This document shows positions 41,575 to 49,968 of a stretch of 64,000 nucleotides of DNA, piece by piece. This DNA comes from Chryseobacterium oncorhynchi (GTDB taxonomy: Bacteria; Bacteroidota; Bacteroidia; Flavobacteriales; Weeksellaceae), in the NCBI RefSeq assembly GCF_002899895.1, contig NZ_PPEI02000005.1, positions 186,001 through 250,000 on the forward strand, read 5' to 3'. The notes beneath the pieces are model-generated. The model had not been told where the DNA came from, did no database searches, and worked only from the letters and a program-made list of their open reading frames with translations. Numbering within the stretch: the first letter of the stretch is position 1; each line of letters begins with the position of its first letter. The position numbers were made by a program, and so were the translations under genes.

Positions 41575-43080
41575 TTAGTATTCTAATTCTAGTTTTTCTT
41601 TTGTATAATTTCTCACCTTTTCAGTAAGTTCAGGATTTTCTGCCAACTTTTGTCCATATGATGGAACCATTTCAAGCAGCTTGTCTTTCCATTCTCCATT
41701 CAGTTTCTCAGGGAAACATTTTTCAAGAACATCCAGCATTGCATATACAGCTGTTGAAGCACCCGGTGAAGCACCCAATAAAGAAGCAATAGTCCCACTT
41801 TTGTTAACAACTACTTCAGTTCCAAACTCCAGCTTACCTCCGTCTTTTTCATCTTTTTTGATGACCTGAACTCTCTGTCCTGCTACTTTCAATTCCCAGT
41901 CATTTTCATTGGCATCCTTGATAAATTCTCTCAAATGCTGCATTCTTTGAGATTTCGTCATCGCAACCTGCTGGATAAGGTATTTAGTCAGAGGAATATT
42001 ATGCCACCATGCACCAAACAAGGATTTTAGGTTTTTGGTGTTCACACTTTCAGGTAAATCAAGATAACTTCCTTCTTTCAGGAATTTTGTAGAAAACCCT
42101 GCAAAAGGTCCGAAAAGAAGTGCTTTTTTACCATCAATGATTCTAAGGTCAAGGTGTGGAACTGACATTGGCGGAGCATCCACTGTTGCCTGTGTATATA
42201 CTTTAGCCTGATGCTTCTCTACCAATTCCTGATTATGAGTTACCAACCACTGTCCTGAAACAGGAAAACCTCCATATCCTTCACTTTCCTTAATATCTGA
42301 GCTATCCAATAGCTGAAGTGCATATCCTCCAGCTCCAATGAATACAAAGTCAGCGGTAACCTCTTGCTTGTGATTATTAATTCGGTCTTTCACTTTCATT
42401 TCCCATTTTCCATTTTCTTTTGGATCAATATCTTTCACTTCATGGTATAGGAAAACCTCAACATTAGAATCCTCAAGAAGGTGTCTGCCCATTTTTCTGG
42501 TCAATGTCCCGAAATTCACATCCGTTCCCATGTCCATTTTAGTAGCAGCCATTATTTCAGACTTGTTTCTTTTGCTCATCACCAAAGGAATCCATTCTCT
42601 TAGTTTCTCATGATCTGAAGAAAATTCCATTCCTGAGAAAAGGACAGATTCAGACATTTTATCATGACGTTTTTTAAGATATTCAGCATCTTTTTCTCCA
42701 AATACCAAGCTCATGTGTGGGCAAGAGTTTATAAAATCTTTTGGATCCTGAATATAACCCTTATTTAGTAAATAAGCCCAAAACTGTTTTGAAATTTCAA
42801 ACTGTTCTGCGATACTTTCTGCTTTCTTAATATCAATACTTCCGTCAGGTTTTTCAGGTGTATAATTTAGCTCACAAAATGCGGAGTGCCCTGTTCCGGC
42901 GTTGTTCCATGCTGCTGTACTTTCCTTGGCAAATCTTCCTAGTCTTTCGAAGATGGCAATTTCAAGATTTGGATCAAATTCATGGAGCAGTGTAGCTAGC
43001 GTTGCACTCATGATTCCGCCCCCTATCAGTACAACGTCGTATTTAGGTTTCGGTGTTCTGCTTGTAAGCGATTGTGACAT
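41575..43080 (-). CDS. mqo: Malate:quinone oxidoreductase
   Basis: 501 residues from 43080 (MSQSLTSRTPKPKYDVVLIG). The frame extends 69 bp upstream, but those residues are unlike the family. It oxidises malate to oxaloacetate and passes electrons to menaquinone at the inner membrane. VVLIGGGIMSATLATLLHE is the FAD-binding fold. ERLGRFAKESTAAWNNAGTG, HSAFCELNYTP and GVLLASPGAS-like LLGASPGASTAVYAMLDVL near the C-terminus are typical. Single gene. Confidence 0.97.
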   Translation of the reverse strand: MSQSLTSRTPKPKYDVVLIGGGIMSATLATLLHEFDPNLEIAIFERLGRFAKESTAAWNNAGTGHSAFCELNYTPEKPDGSIDIKKAESIAEQFEISKQFWAYLLNKGYIQDPKDFINSCPHMSLVFGEKDAEYLKKRHDKMSESVLFSGMEFSSDHEKLREWIPLVMSKRNKSEIMAATKMDMGTDVNFGTLTRKMGRHLLEDSNVEVFLYHEVKDIDPKENGKWEMKVKDRINNHKQEVTADFVFIGAGGYALQLLDSSDIKESEGYGGFPVSGQWLVTHNQELVEKHQAKVYTQATVDAPPMSVPHLDLRIIDGKKALLFGPFAGFSTKFLKEGSYLDLPESVNTKNLKSLFGAWWHNIPLTKYLIQQVAMTKSQRMQHLREFIKDANENDWELKVAGQRVQVIKKDEKDGGKLEFGTEVVVNKSGTIASLLGASPGASTAVYAMLDVLEKCFPEKLNGEWKDKLLEMVPSYGQKLAENPELTEKVRNYTKEKLELEY

Positions 43081-43591
43081 AATTTTAAATTTTACTTCAA
43101 ATTTCGGGAAAAGTTTTAAAAAGAGGAACGCGTTTAACGATTTTAACACGTTATTTTTTCCAACAAAAACACTTCTTTAGTACACAACAAAAAACCATCG
43201 AAATTTTCAATAAAACATCATTGAAATGATTGATCGCATATGGTATTATTAAAAAAAAATTAAAAATCAATCTTAATTTAATTCACTAAATGGTAAATAA
43301 TTAAACTTTATTTCTAAATTCTGAATTTTATGAAAAATTAAGTTTATTTAAGTTTATCATAATAAATACTTTAACCATAACCATTTACGTTAATATATTT
43401 TATCAACAACAAGTGAAAAAACATTACATATTACTTATTAAATATCACTTTTTATTGAAAAATAATCAATTTTGTAGACATAATTCTACATTAAAATCAT
43501 AAAACAGTTGTTTTTTTTACGTACCTTTCAATTGATTTAATACATATTCCACTAGGTATTTAATTAAAATTATCTTATAAACATAGTAAAG
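43081..43591. other. AT-rich intergenic region before the secreted-protein operon
   Basis: About 510 bp divergently flanked by mqo and the GINT-type operon. No gene or tRNA. A small palindrome TGTAGA cataat TCTACA is at 43473-43490. I see no complete TTG/TAnnTTTG promoter, so how either neighbour is transcribed is unclear. Confidence 0.5.
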
Positions 43592-44704
43592 ATGAAAATT
43601 ATTAACTTCGTTAGTACATTTTTCGCTACCCTGGCATTAGCCCAAAGCGGAAATGTAGGAATCAACACGTCCACACCGGACCCCAGTGCAATTCTGCATA
43701 TTGAGAACTTTAATGGAGTTCCGGCTACCGCTACCGCTACTATATCAGGAGGTGCTGTAACCGGTGTTACCATCACCAACGGAGGAAGTGGCTATACAGC
43801 TCCTCCAACCATCAATTTTTATGGAGGCGGATCAATAGTAAACGGAGGCTCTAAGGCCCGTGCTACAGCAACCCTTACAAATGGATCTGTAACTGGCGTT
43901 ACCATCAATACTGGCGGAAGCGGATATACTACAGCTCCGGCCATAACCATCTCAGGAGGAAATAAAGGCTTATTATTTCCCAATCTTAACATCGCTAATC
44001 TGACGAGCACTACCTCTCCAGTGGCTTCACCTGCCAATGGTCTTATTGGATTTAACGGAGGCAGCAACAGCAACAATAAGGCACTGCATATTTTTAGTAC
44101 TGCCACTACTCCTAATCAATGGCAAAGTACCATTGATGCAGAAAATACTCCCAAGGTAGCGTATCTGGATTTTACAGGATCATTATCTGTATTGGATAAT
44201 GCTGTAGCAGGGACCAATGCCCAACTTATGGTTAATCAGCCTTTAATCTCTGGTGTATCCAACATTAATGGCTTCAAAGTGGTTCAGAATACTACTTCAG
44301 GAGGGTATTCTTTAGTACTTCCACAAGGAAATTACCTGGTAGAGGTAAATCTTAATCTAAATTCTCCTCAGGAAATTCCTTCAGGACAAGGAGGAACCGC
44401 TCCTCTTACAGGCAGTACATATTATCTGATGGGATATTTTATAGATTTCACCAACGATACATATAACAACACGACTAATACATTTACCGGGGGTGCTAAT
44501 ACAAGAAAAGAAGTCCCTATTGTTTCCAAAGTGAGTACCAATCACCTGGCAACATGGTCATATTATTATAGTGTACCCGCCAATGCCAACGCGAATATTA
44601 TAGGAGGCCTAAGACTACGATTAGGAAGAATGCAAAACAGTACTTTCTATGACCTAGTGAATGTAATTCCTACAGGATCTTATATTAAAATATCCCAACT
44701 ATAA
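43592..44704 (+). CDS. Secreted GINT-type protein with inserted Gly-rich repeats
   Basis: 370 residues. Signal peptide MKIINFVSTFFATLALAQ. The N-terminus has the flavobacterial motif GNVGINTSTPDPSAILHI, normally continued at once by 'NKGLLFP'. Here two repeats of about 45 residues intervene (about 45-130), each ending VTGVTI-NGGSGYT-APTI-ISGG, and GGNKGLLFPNLNIANLTSTT resumes afterwards. The C-terminal ~190 residues (SLVLPQGNYLVEVNLNLNS) look like a beta-sandwich, perhaps C1q/TNF-like. First of three related genes with gaps of 4-13 bp. A surface or tail-fibre-like binding role is inferred. No T9SS tag is obvious. Confidence 0.75.
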   Translation: MKIINFVSTFFATLALAQSGNVGINTSTPDPSAILHIENFNGVPATATATISGGAVTGVTITNGGSGYTAPPTINFYGGGSIVNGGSKARATATLTNGSVTGVTINTGGSGYTTAPAITISGGNKGLLFPNLNIANLTSTTSPVASPANGLIGFNGGSNSNNKALHIFSTATTPNQWQSTIDAENTPKVAYLDFTGSLSVLDNAVAGTNAQLMVNQPLISGVSNINGFKVVQNTTSGGYSLVLPQGNYLVEVNLNLNSPQEIPSGQGGTAPLTGSTYYLMGYFIDFTNDTYNNTTNTFTGGANTRKEVPIVSKVSTNHLATWSYYYSVPANANANIIGGLRLRLGRMQNSTFYDLVNVIPTGSYIKISQL

Positions 44705-44717
44705 AAACATGGAACGT

Positions 44718-45539
44718 ATGAAAAAAAGTTATATCCTGCTATTATTAATCATAGCGCAAGTAATATATGCACAGGTTGCTATTGGGAAAACTACTGTTAA
44801 TAGCTCAGCTGTTTTGGAAGTATCCCAAGCTACGAATAAGGGAGTTCTTCTTCCAAGGGTCGACATTGTAGATATATTGAGCAATACTTCTCCGGTAAAT
44901 AATCCTGCCGAAGGACTCGTAGTATACAATAAGGGAAATTCAATCAGCCCTGGTTTCTATATTTGGAAAAACAACCGATGGACCCAACTGTCTGACACTT
45001 ACAACCTTGTAAGTTACATGATGCTTCAGAGAACTACCGATTATAATATATTAGGAGGTTTTGCCAACGGAACGTACAAAAATTTCAATGATGCTGCTTT
45101 TACCGTAGTGTCTAATGATATTGGCGCTTTATACAACAGTTCTAATGGAATCATTACTCTTCCGGGCAATAGCGGCTATCTTGTCAATGTATGTTTAAAC
45201 ATACAAACAGCTATTGAAAGTACAACGGCAGGAATTGGAGGAACACCTGTTCATCTGCACCAATATTTAGTAAAGCTCATAGATCCGTCAAACGGAAATC
45301 AGTATGGAAAAACGATTAGCATCAATGCACAATCGATAGCCAGTAATAAAACACATACTTTAAATTTAAGCTTTTCTTTTGTAGCCACTTCAGCCACTCC
45401 CATTATTTTAATGCCTGCCATTGCTCATGATGCAGGAGGCACTTATCAATCGGGAGCAGGCGGTACTACTCCCAATAATGGGGAGATTATTATTACCAAT
45501 GCAAAGATTGACATCCAAAGATCAGCACTTAACCAATAA
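44718..45539 (+). CDS. Secreted GINT-type protein (second of three)
   Basis: 273 residues from the ATG at 44718 (MKKSYILLLLIIAQVIYAQ is a clean signal peptide). Another ATG at 44709 would add three residues and cannot be excluded. VAIGKTTVNSSAVLEVSQAT and NKGVLLPRVDIVDILSNTSP follow, then NPAEGLVVYNKG and YIWKNNRWTQL, the standard flavobacterial 'GINT/NKGLLFPR' header. The C-terminal ~170 residues (LPGNSGYLVNVCLNIQTA, TLNLSFSFVA) form a predicted beta-sandwich. It shares the header with both neighbours but the tail is divergent, which suggests variation of a binding domain. Confidence 0.75.
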   Translation: MKKSYILLLLIIAQVIYAQVAIGKTTVNSSAVLEVSQATNKGVLLPRVDIVDILSNTSPVNNPAEGLVVYNKGNSISPGFYIWKNNRWTQLSDTYNLVSYMMLQRTTDYNILGGFANGTYKNFNDAAFTVVSNDIGALYNSSNGIITLPGNSGYLVNVCLNIQTAIESTTAGIGGTPVHLHQYLVKLIDPSNGNQYGKTISINAQSIASNKTHTLNLSFSFVATSATPIILMPAIAHDAGGTYQSGAGGTTPNNGEIIITNAKIDIQRSALNQ

Positions 45540-45550
45540 TTAATTGTAAA

Positions 45551-46327
45551 ATGAAAACATCTATTTATACTGCTTGTATCTTTATCCTACTTTTCTGTAC
45601 AAATACATACGCACAGGTAGGCATCAATACAAACACACCCAATGCGAGTAGTGTTTTGGACATCAATTCGTCAAATAAAGGGGTTCTTTTTCCTCAGTAT
45701 GATCTTATAGTCCTTAACAGTACCTCATCTCCGATTTCCAATCCTACAGACGGACTTATTATTTATAACAGCGGAGGGGCTTCTGCCTTTCCTAAAGGTT
45801 ATTATATATGGATCAGAGATCGATGGCAACGTATTATCCTTTCCGGTTCTGAACCACAAAACATGTCGCTGATTATTAATTCTGGCGTTCTGATTCCTAC
45901 CGGAAGCACCAATAATACTTTAACCAGTTTCACTGTAGCATCCAATAAAATTACCGGAGCTTCACTGGGAACAGATACTTCTACCATTACATTACCGGCT
46001 GGTACATACATTATTCGTTATTCTGTAGATTCCAGCAATGCGAATAACAATAATGGGACGGCCAATACACAGTATCTTTCTCAAAACTTTACGTGTACAA
46101 GATCCTATCTTACTAATGCAGTAACCGGAACAACAATCACAGAAGTCAATAGAATGTGCCAGTTATCAAGTTCTTTTACTTTTTTCCAGGGAAGTTATTT
46201 TATAAAACTAACAGCTCCTACAACCATCAAACAAAAATTTGAATTTGATACAGGAAACGGGTTTACAGCCAGCAACCTTAATGTAAGGTCATCTTTAGCG
46301 CTTCTGATTACTAAAATGAGCCAATAA
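45551..46327 (+). CDS. Secreted GINT-type protein (third of three)
   Basis: 258 residues. Signal peptide MKTSIYTACIFILLFCTNTYAQ (cleavage likely after AQ). Header VGINTNTPNASSVLDINSSN, NKGVLFPQYDLIVLNSTSSP, TDGLIIYNSGG, YYIWIRDRWQRI. C-terminal region with ITLPAGTYIIRYSVDSSNAN and FFQGSYFIKLTAPTTIKQKF, predicted beta-sandwich with a pair of cysteines (FTCTRSY, RMCQLSS). It is 11 bp after the second gene and closes the operon at a strong hairpin. Function unknown, with surface binding or attachment inferred. Confidence 0.75.
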   Translation: MKTSIYTACIFILLFCTNTYAQVGINTNTPNASSVLDINSSNKGVLFPQYDLIVLNSTSSPISNPTDGLIIYNSGGASAFPKGYYIWIRDRWQRIILSGSEPQNMSLIINSGVLIPTGSTNNTLTSFTVASNKITGASLGTDTSTITLPAGTYIIRYSVDSSNANNNNGTANTQYLSQNFTCTRSYLTNAVTGTTITEVNRMCQLSSSFTFFQGSYFIKLTAPTTIKQKFEFDTGNGFTASNLNVRSSLALLITKMSQ

Positions 46328-46330
46328 AAA

Positions 46331-46357
46331 AAACTTAAGCACTAAGCGCTTAAGTTT
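46331..46357 (-). terminator. Hairpin, probably terminating gpsA transcription
   Basis: AAACTTAAGC (46331-46340) and GCTTAAGTTT (46348-46357). The A run at 46325-46333 lies on the side that gives a T tract for minus-strand transcripts. Confidence 0.6.
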
Positions 46358-46375
46358 AGATTTACAATATTTTGA

Positions 46376-46410
46376 AAATAAGGTTTTAGTGATTAAAACC
46401 TTATTTTTTT
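46376..46410 (+). terminator. Terminator of the three-gene secreted-protein operon
   Basis: AATAAGGTTTTA (46377-46388), loop gtgat, TAAAACCTTATT (46394-46405), followed by a T run. Confidence 0.85.
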
Positions 46411-47450
46411 TAATTCAATTTCGCAGTCAGTTTTTTAAATTGCTTTTCAGCACTTTTTCCCTCATAAAGAATAGCATAAACGGTATCAATAATTGGTAAT
46501 TTAAGGTTCTTTTGTTTTGCTGTTTTGTAGATTGAATCTGCAGCATAATATCCTTCTGCCACCATATTCATCGACTGGATTGCAGATTTTACAGTATATC
46601 CTTTTCCGATGAGGTTCCCAAGGTTTCTATTTCTTGAGAACAGTGAGTAGGCTGTCACTAAAAGGTCTCCTAAATATGCACTTTCATTCACATCTCTTGG
46701 TGCTTCATAGATGGCTTCCAGGAACGTCTCCATTTCACGGATTGCATTAGACACAAAAACTGCTGTAAAGTTATCTCCATACCCTAATCCACTTGCTATT
46801 CCTGCTCCAATTGCAAAAATATTTTTAAGAATGGCACTATATTCATTTCCCAGAATATCTTTACTGGTTTGTACTTTAATAAAATCTGAACTGAAGACTC
46901 CTTCCAGTTTTTCTGCAACTTCATCTTCCACAGTAGCAATTGTAAGGTATGAAAGTCTTTCCATAGCTACTTCTTCTGCATGACATGGACCGGCAATAAC
47001 AGCCTGATTTCTGAAACCGATTTTAAATTCATCACGCAGATAATGTGCAACCACATCATTCACTTTAGGAATAATTCCTTTAATTGCTGAAATAAAGATT
47101 TTATCAGAATAATCACAGGTCATTTTATCCATTGTATCGGACAGGTAGATGGATGGTGTTGCCAAAACAATAACATCGCAGGCAGAAACCAATTCATTGA
47201 TATCCGTTGTCAGCTTTAAACTTTTAAGATTAAAAGTAGCAGCAGTAAGGTAAGTGGGATTATGTCCACGAAGTTCAATTGCTCCTTTTACGAACTCACT
47301 TCTTACGCACCAATGCACTACTTTACAGTTTTCAACAAGCATTTTTACGATAGCAGTTGCAAAACTTCCGCTTCCTACTACCCCTACAGAAATGTCCTTT
47401 TTAGTCTTTTTTGGATTCGAAGATTCTGAATTTGTTTTCTTTTTAGCCAT
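46410..47450 (-). CDS. gpsA: Glycerol-3-phosphate dehydrogenase (NAD(P)+)
   Basis: 346 residues from 47450 (MAKKKTNSESS). The frame opens at 47483, but a -7 box (TATATTTG, 47468-47475) lies between, so 47450 is chosen. It reduces dihydroxyacetone phosphate to sn-glycerol-3-phosphate for phospholipids. The NAD-binding motif is VGVVGSGSFATAIVKML. AIKGIIPKVND, AGPCHAEEVA, and LKNIFAIGAGIASGLGYGDN with the catalytic Lys region follow. An N-terminal lysine-rich extension of about 18 residues is unusual. Single gene. Confidence 0.95.
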   Translation of the reverse strand: MAKKKTNSESSNPKKTKKDISVGVVGSGSFATAIVKMLVENCKVVHWCVRSEFVKGAIELRGHNPTYLTAATFNLKSLKLTTDINELVSACDVIVLATPSIYLSDTMDKMTCDYSDKIFISAIKGIIPKVNDVVAHYLRDEFKIGFRNQAVIAGPCHAEEVAMERLSYLTIATVEDEVAEKLEGVFSSDFIKVQTSKDILGNEYSAILKNIFAIGAGIASGLGYGDNFTAVFVSNAIREMETFLEAIYEAPRDVNESAYLGDLLVTAYSLFSRNRNLGNLIGKGYTVKSAIQSMNMVAEGYYAADSIYKTAKQKNLKLPIIDTVYAILYEGKSAEKQFKKLTAKLN

Positions 47451-47467
47451 AATTGGATTGTGAACTG

Positions 47468-47475
47468 CAAATATA
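47468..47475 (-). promoter_or_regulatory. -7 box for gpsA
   Basis: TATATTTG on the minus strand, about 18 bp before the chosen ATG. No TTG at ideal distance. Confidence 0.45.
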
Positions 47476-47626
47476 TTAAACAAAGATTTAATGATGTGCC
47501 TAAAGCCATGAAAAAACCACTTTCTGAAAAAAATAACGTCTCAACACAATTAAATATCTAATTCAACGTTAGATACAGAAAAAACTGAATTTTAGTTAAT
47601 AATAACCCACAAAACTTATTTTTAAT

Positions 47627-47634
47627 TAAATTTG
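47627..47634 (+). promoter_or_regulatory. -7 box for the M23 peptidase gene
   Basis: TAAATTTG, 40 bp upstream of the ATG. Confidence 0.4.
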
Positions 47635-47674
47635 CAGCTTCAAAACCGTTTTAAATAATTCTAAGAAAAGAAAT

Positions 47675-48709
47675 ATGAAAAAATTTCTAAGCAGCAAGAA
47701 GAACGTAAACATTCTCCTGGGAGGACTTTTACTAGTAGTTTTTGCACAAGGGATCTTTATTGCAAAGCTCTTCTCTGAAAGGGATGACAAAAATTATGAA
47801 GTAAACCTTGTAAAAATAAACACTGAAAAAGACAGTGTAGATTATCTAAAGATGAAGACAGATCTTACACTGGTAGATGAAACTGTTGCTCAACTTAATT
47901 CTTTCCTTAAATCTAAGGACATCTCGAATGAAAAGCTAATGATGCTTGATCAGGACAGTATTGCCAATTCTATTTATCTTTCCAAACAAGCCAACCGATA
48001 CAGCCAGTATCTGATGGATCTACAGAAAAAACTAATGCAGGTTCCTTTGGGAATGCCAACAGATGGATACATTTCCTCTAATTTTGGAGTAAGAAAAAAT
48101 CCTATCCCATTCCGAACGGTTTATGCCTCTGTAAAAACAGGTACTGCAACGGAAACAAAGACGGCGGCTCCAGCGGCTCCTAAACCGGAAGTAAAAGCTG
48201 AACCTGTTGAAAAAATTGTTGAGCTTACCGACAGCTATGGAAATAAAAGAGAGGTAAAGGTAATGGTAACTCCCAAAGCGGCTCCAGTTGCTTCTGCTTC
48301 CAGCACTTCTAGCTCTACCGTAAAGGCGGTTGCTGGTACTACAACTTCCAAGGCTGCTCCAGTTGAAAAAAATAATCCACCTGCTGAAGCAGATCAGATG
48401 CAGTTCCATAAAGGACTGGATATTGCTGTAGCTTTTGGCTCTGATGTAAGAGCTGCTGCTGCCGGAACAATCATTTTCTCAGGACAAAAAGGAGGTTACG
48501 GAAATTGTGTAATTGTTTCCCATGGAAATGGGTTAGCTACTCTTTACGGACATTTATCACAACTTGTTTCTAAAGTAAATGATAAGGTAAAAGTAGGTCA
48601 GGTGATTGCAAAATCCGGAAATTCTGGTCGCTCTACGGGCCCTCATCTCCATTATGAAGTACATAAGAACAATACTCCGGTGAATCCGAAATTGTTTATG
48701 AATCTATAA
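47675..48709 (+). CDS. M23 family (LytM) metallopeptidase with an inserted linker
   Basis: 344 residues. A single N-terminal membrane helix (about 14-32), a coiled-coil-like stretch (about 40-120), then the peptidase. The zinc and catalytic residues are His245 and Asp249 (FHKGLDIA) and His324-x-His326 (PHLHYE). In ordinary M23 proteins the 'YISSNFGVRKNP' strand (about 132-143) is followed within some 15 residues by FHKGLDIA. Here about 100 residues rich in Ala, Pro, Ser and Thr separate them (about 145-243). The domain should still fold, with the insert as an exposed loop. It likely cuts peptidoglycan cross-links or recruits amidases. Confidence 0.9.
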   Translation: MKKFLSSKKNVNILLGGLLLVVFAQGIFIAKLFSERDDKNYEVNLVKINTEKDSVDYLKMKTDLTLVDETVAQLNSFLKSKDISNEKLMMLDQDSIANSIYLSKQANRYSQYLMDLQKKLMQVPLGMPTDGYISSNFGVRKNPIPFRTVYASVKTGTATETKTAAPAAPKPEVKAEPVEKIVELTDSYGNKREVKVMVTPKAAPVASASSTSSSTVKAVAGTTTSKAAPVEKNNPPAEADQMQFHKGLDIAVAFGSDVRAAAAGTIIFSGQKGGYGNCVIVSHGNGLATLYGHLSQLVSKVNDKVKVGQVIAKSGNSGRSTGPHLHYEVHKNNTPVNPKLFMNL

Positions 48710-48710
48710 A

Positions 48711-48750
48711 ATAAAATAGGCTGTCTCATTTTTAAGACAGCCTATTTTAT
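48711..48750. terminator. Bidirectional terminator between M23 and MBL genes
   Basis: Arms 48711-48726 and 48735-48750 are perfectly complementary over 16 bp (ATAAAATAGGCTGTCT) with an 8 nt loop. Confidence 0.95.
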
Positions 48751-48780
48751 TCTCTTGCAGATTGTATGTTAAAATATTTT

Positions 48781-49953
48781 TTATTTTAGAATCTTGAGTG
48801 TTCCTTTCGGATGGGTAAATGTTCCATCAGGACCTGCAATACTAGAATATACTATATTCTTGTTGTAATCTTCAATATGGGTAACATTGAAGCCTAAGTG
48901 AGGTTCATGCCAATATACCATAAACACATTCTTTGCAACTTCTACTGCTGTATATTCTACTGTATCTGTACTATCTTTTGAACTTCCTGCTGTTCCGGTA
49001 AATGTCATTGTTTTGTTATCTTTAAAATCCAAAAGGAATTTTACAGCTCCAAAATCAACTTCTACTTTTTTACCAATTGCAGGGTAAGGTGATTTTAAAT
49101 CCCAATCCATCTCTCCCAGAAATACTTTAGCTCCCATTCCCAGTTCATCTTTACCAGGAAGATTCGGGTATTGCTTAACCATAAAATCTACGATTGCAGA
49201 TGAGGTTTTATTTTCTGTAACAGCTTTCTTATAGTTTTCAAGGTAATTTTTTACAAAATCTAAAGATGCCGGAGACAGAGATTGTTTTGCAAAGTGCGAC
49301 GGAACTACCTGTTCAGGTTTCAAGGTCTTCATTGCATCAATTTGCCCGATCCATTGGTCAATCGCCTTTACATTCTGAGTATCTGCCATCCAAAGATGCG
49401 AGTCTATAGAAACTGAAATCCCTCCTGCCACTGTTTTGATAGATGGAATCCAAAGAAAGCTGTGTGCAGGATCATCAGAGTTTTGTTTAATCTCAATTTT
49501 ATTTCCCTCAAGGTCAGGAATGGCAGTTACTGCTTCCGGAACAATAATTTCTGATGGTGCATCTGCTTTCAATTGAGGTTTCCAAACAGCCAGTTTATCA
49601 TCCTTTGAAGCAGAAATAAGATAAGCTGTTTGTGCGGTAGAAATGATTCTTACGTTTGGAAATGCTTTTTTAATCACATCCAGTCCAAAATAGAAATCAG
49701 GATCGCTATGAGAGATAAAGACTGTTTTCAGGTTTTTTCCTGTAGCTTTTATTTCTTTTACCAGCTGTTCTGCATATTGCTTCTGAAACTGAGCGTCAAT
49801 AAGCATAGCATCTTTATCTCCATAAATAATGGTAGAGGTAATTGGAAAAATAGCCTTGGTTCCGGGGTTATACACTTTTACCTTAAGGTTACCTGCAAAT
49901 ATGCTTATAAACCCTAAAATAGCAATGAGTGATAATAATTTTCTTTTTAACAT
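48781..49953 (-). CDS. Metallo-beta-lactamase-fold protein with a MoaF-like C-terminal part
   Basis: 390 residues. Signal peptide MLKRKLLSLIAILGFISIFA. Residues ~25-260 follow the MBL fold (MLIDAQFQKQYAEQLVKEIK, KTVFISHSDPDFYFGLDVI). The zinc motif HxHxDH reads H82-S-D84-P-D86-F87, so two of its three metal ligands are replaced. The C-terminal ~110 residues (VDFGAVKFLLDFKDNKTMTF, VFMVYWHEPHLGFNVTHIED, IVYSSIAGPDGTFTHPKGTL) resemble the small beta-barrel MoaF family, an identification from memory. Exported, and 15 bp downstream of the NmrA-like gene, so part of the Rrf2-controlled unit. Confidence 0.82.
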   Translation of the reverse strand: MLKRKLLSLIAILGFISIFAGNLKVKVYNPGTKAIFPITSTIIYGDKDAMLIDAQFQKQYAEQLVKEIKATGKNLKTVFISHSDPDFYFGLDVIKKAFPNVRIISTAQTAYLISASKDDKLAVWKPQLKADAPSEIIVPEAVTAIPDLEGNKIEIKQNSDDPAHSFLWIPSIKTVAGGISVSIDSHLWMADTQNVKAIDQWIGQIDAMKTLKPEQVVPSHFAKQSLSPASLDFVKNYLENYKKAVTENKTSSAIVDFMVKQYPNLPGKDELGMGAKVFLGEMDWDLKSPYPAIGKKVEVDFGAVKFLLDFKDNKTMTFTGTAGSSKDSTDTVEYTAVEVAKNVFMVYWHEPHLGFNVTHIEDYNKNIVYSSIAGPDGTFTHPKGTLKILK

Positions 49954-49968
49954 TTTTGTTCTTTTAGA

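Noticed and set aside
43592-46327. Prophage tail-fibre module
   Set aside because: Phage-like repeats occur in the first protein, but there is no capsid, terminase, integrase or lysis gene nearby and all three proteins have signal peptides.
48032-48409. 125-codon frame on the minus strand with Ser/Arg-rich product
   Set aside because: It is the reverse strand of the Ala/Pro-rich insert of the M23 gene. The low-complexity product follows from the codons on the other strand.
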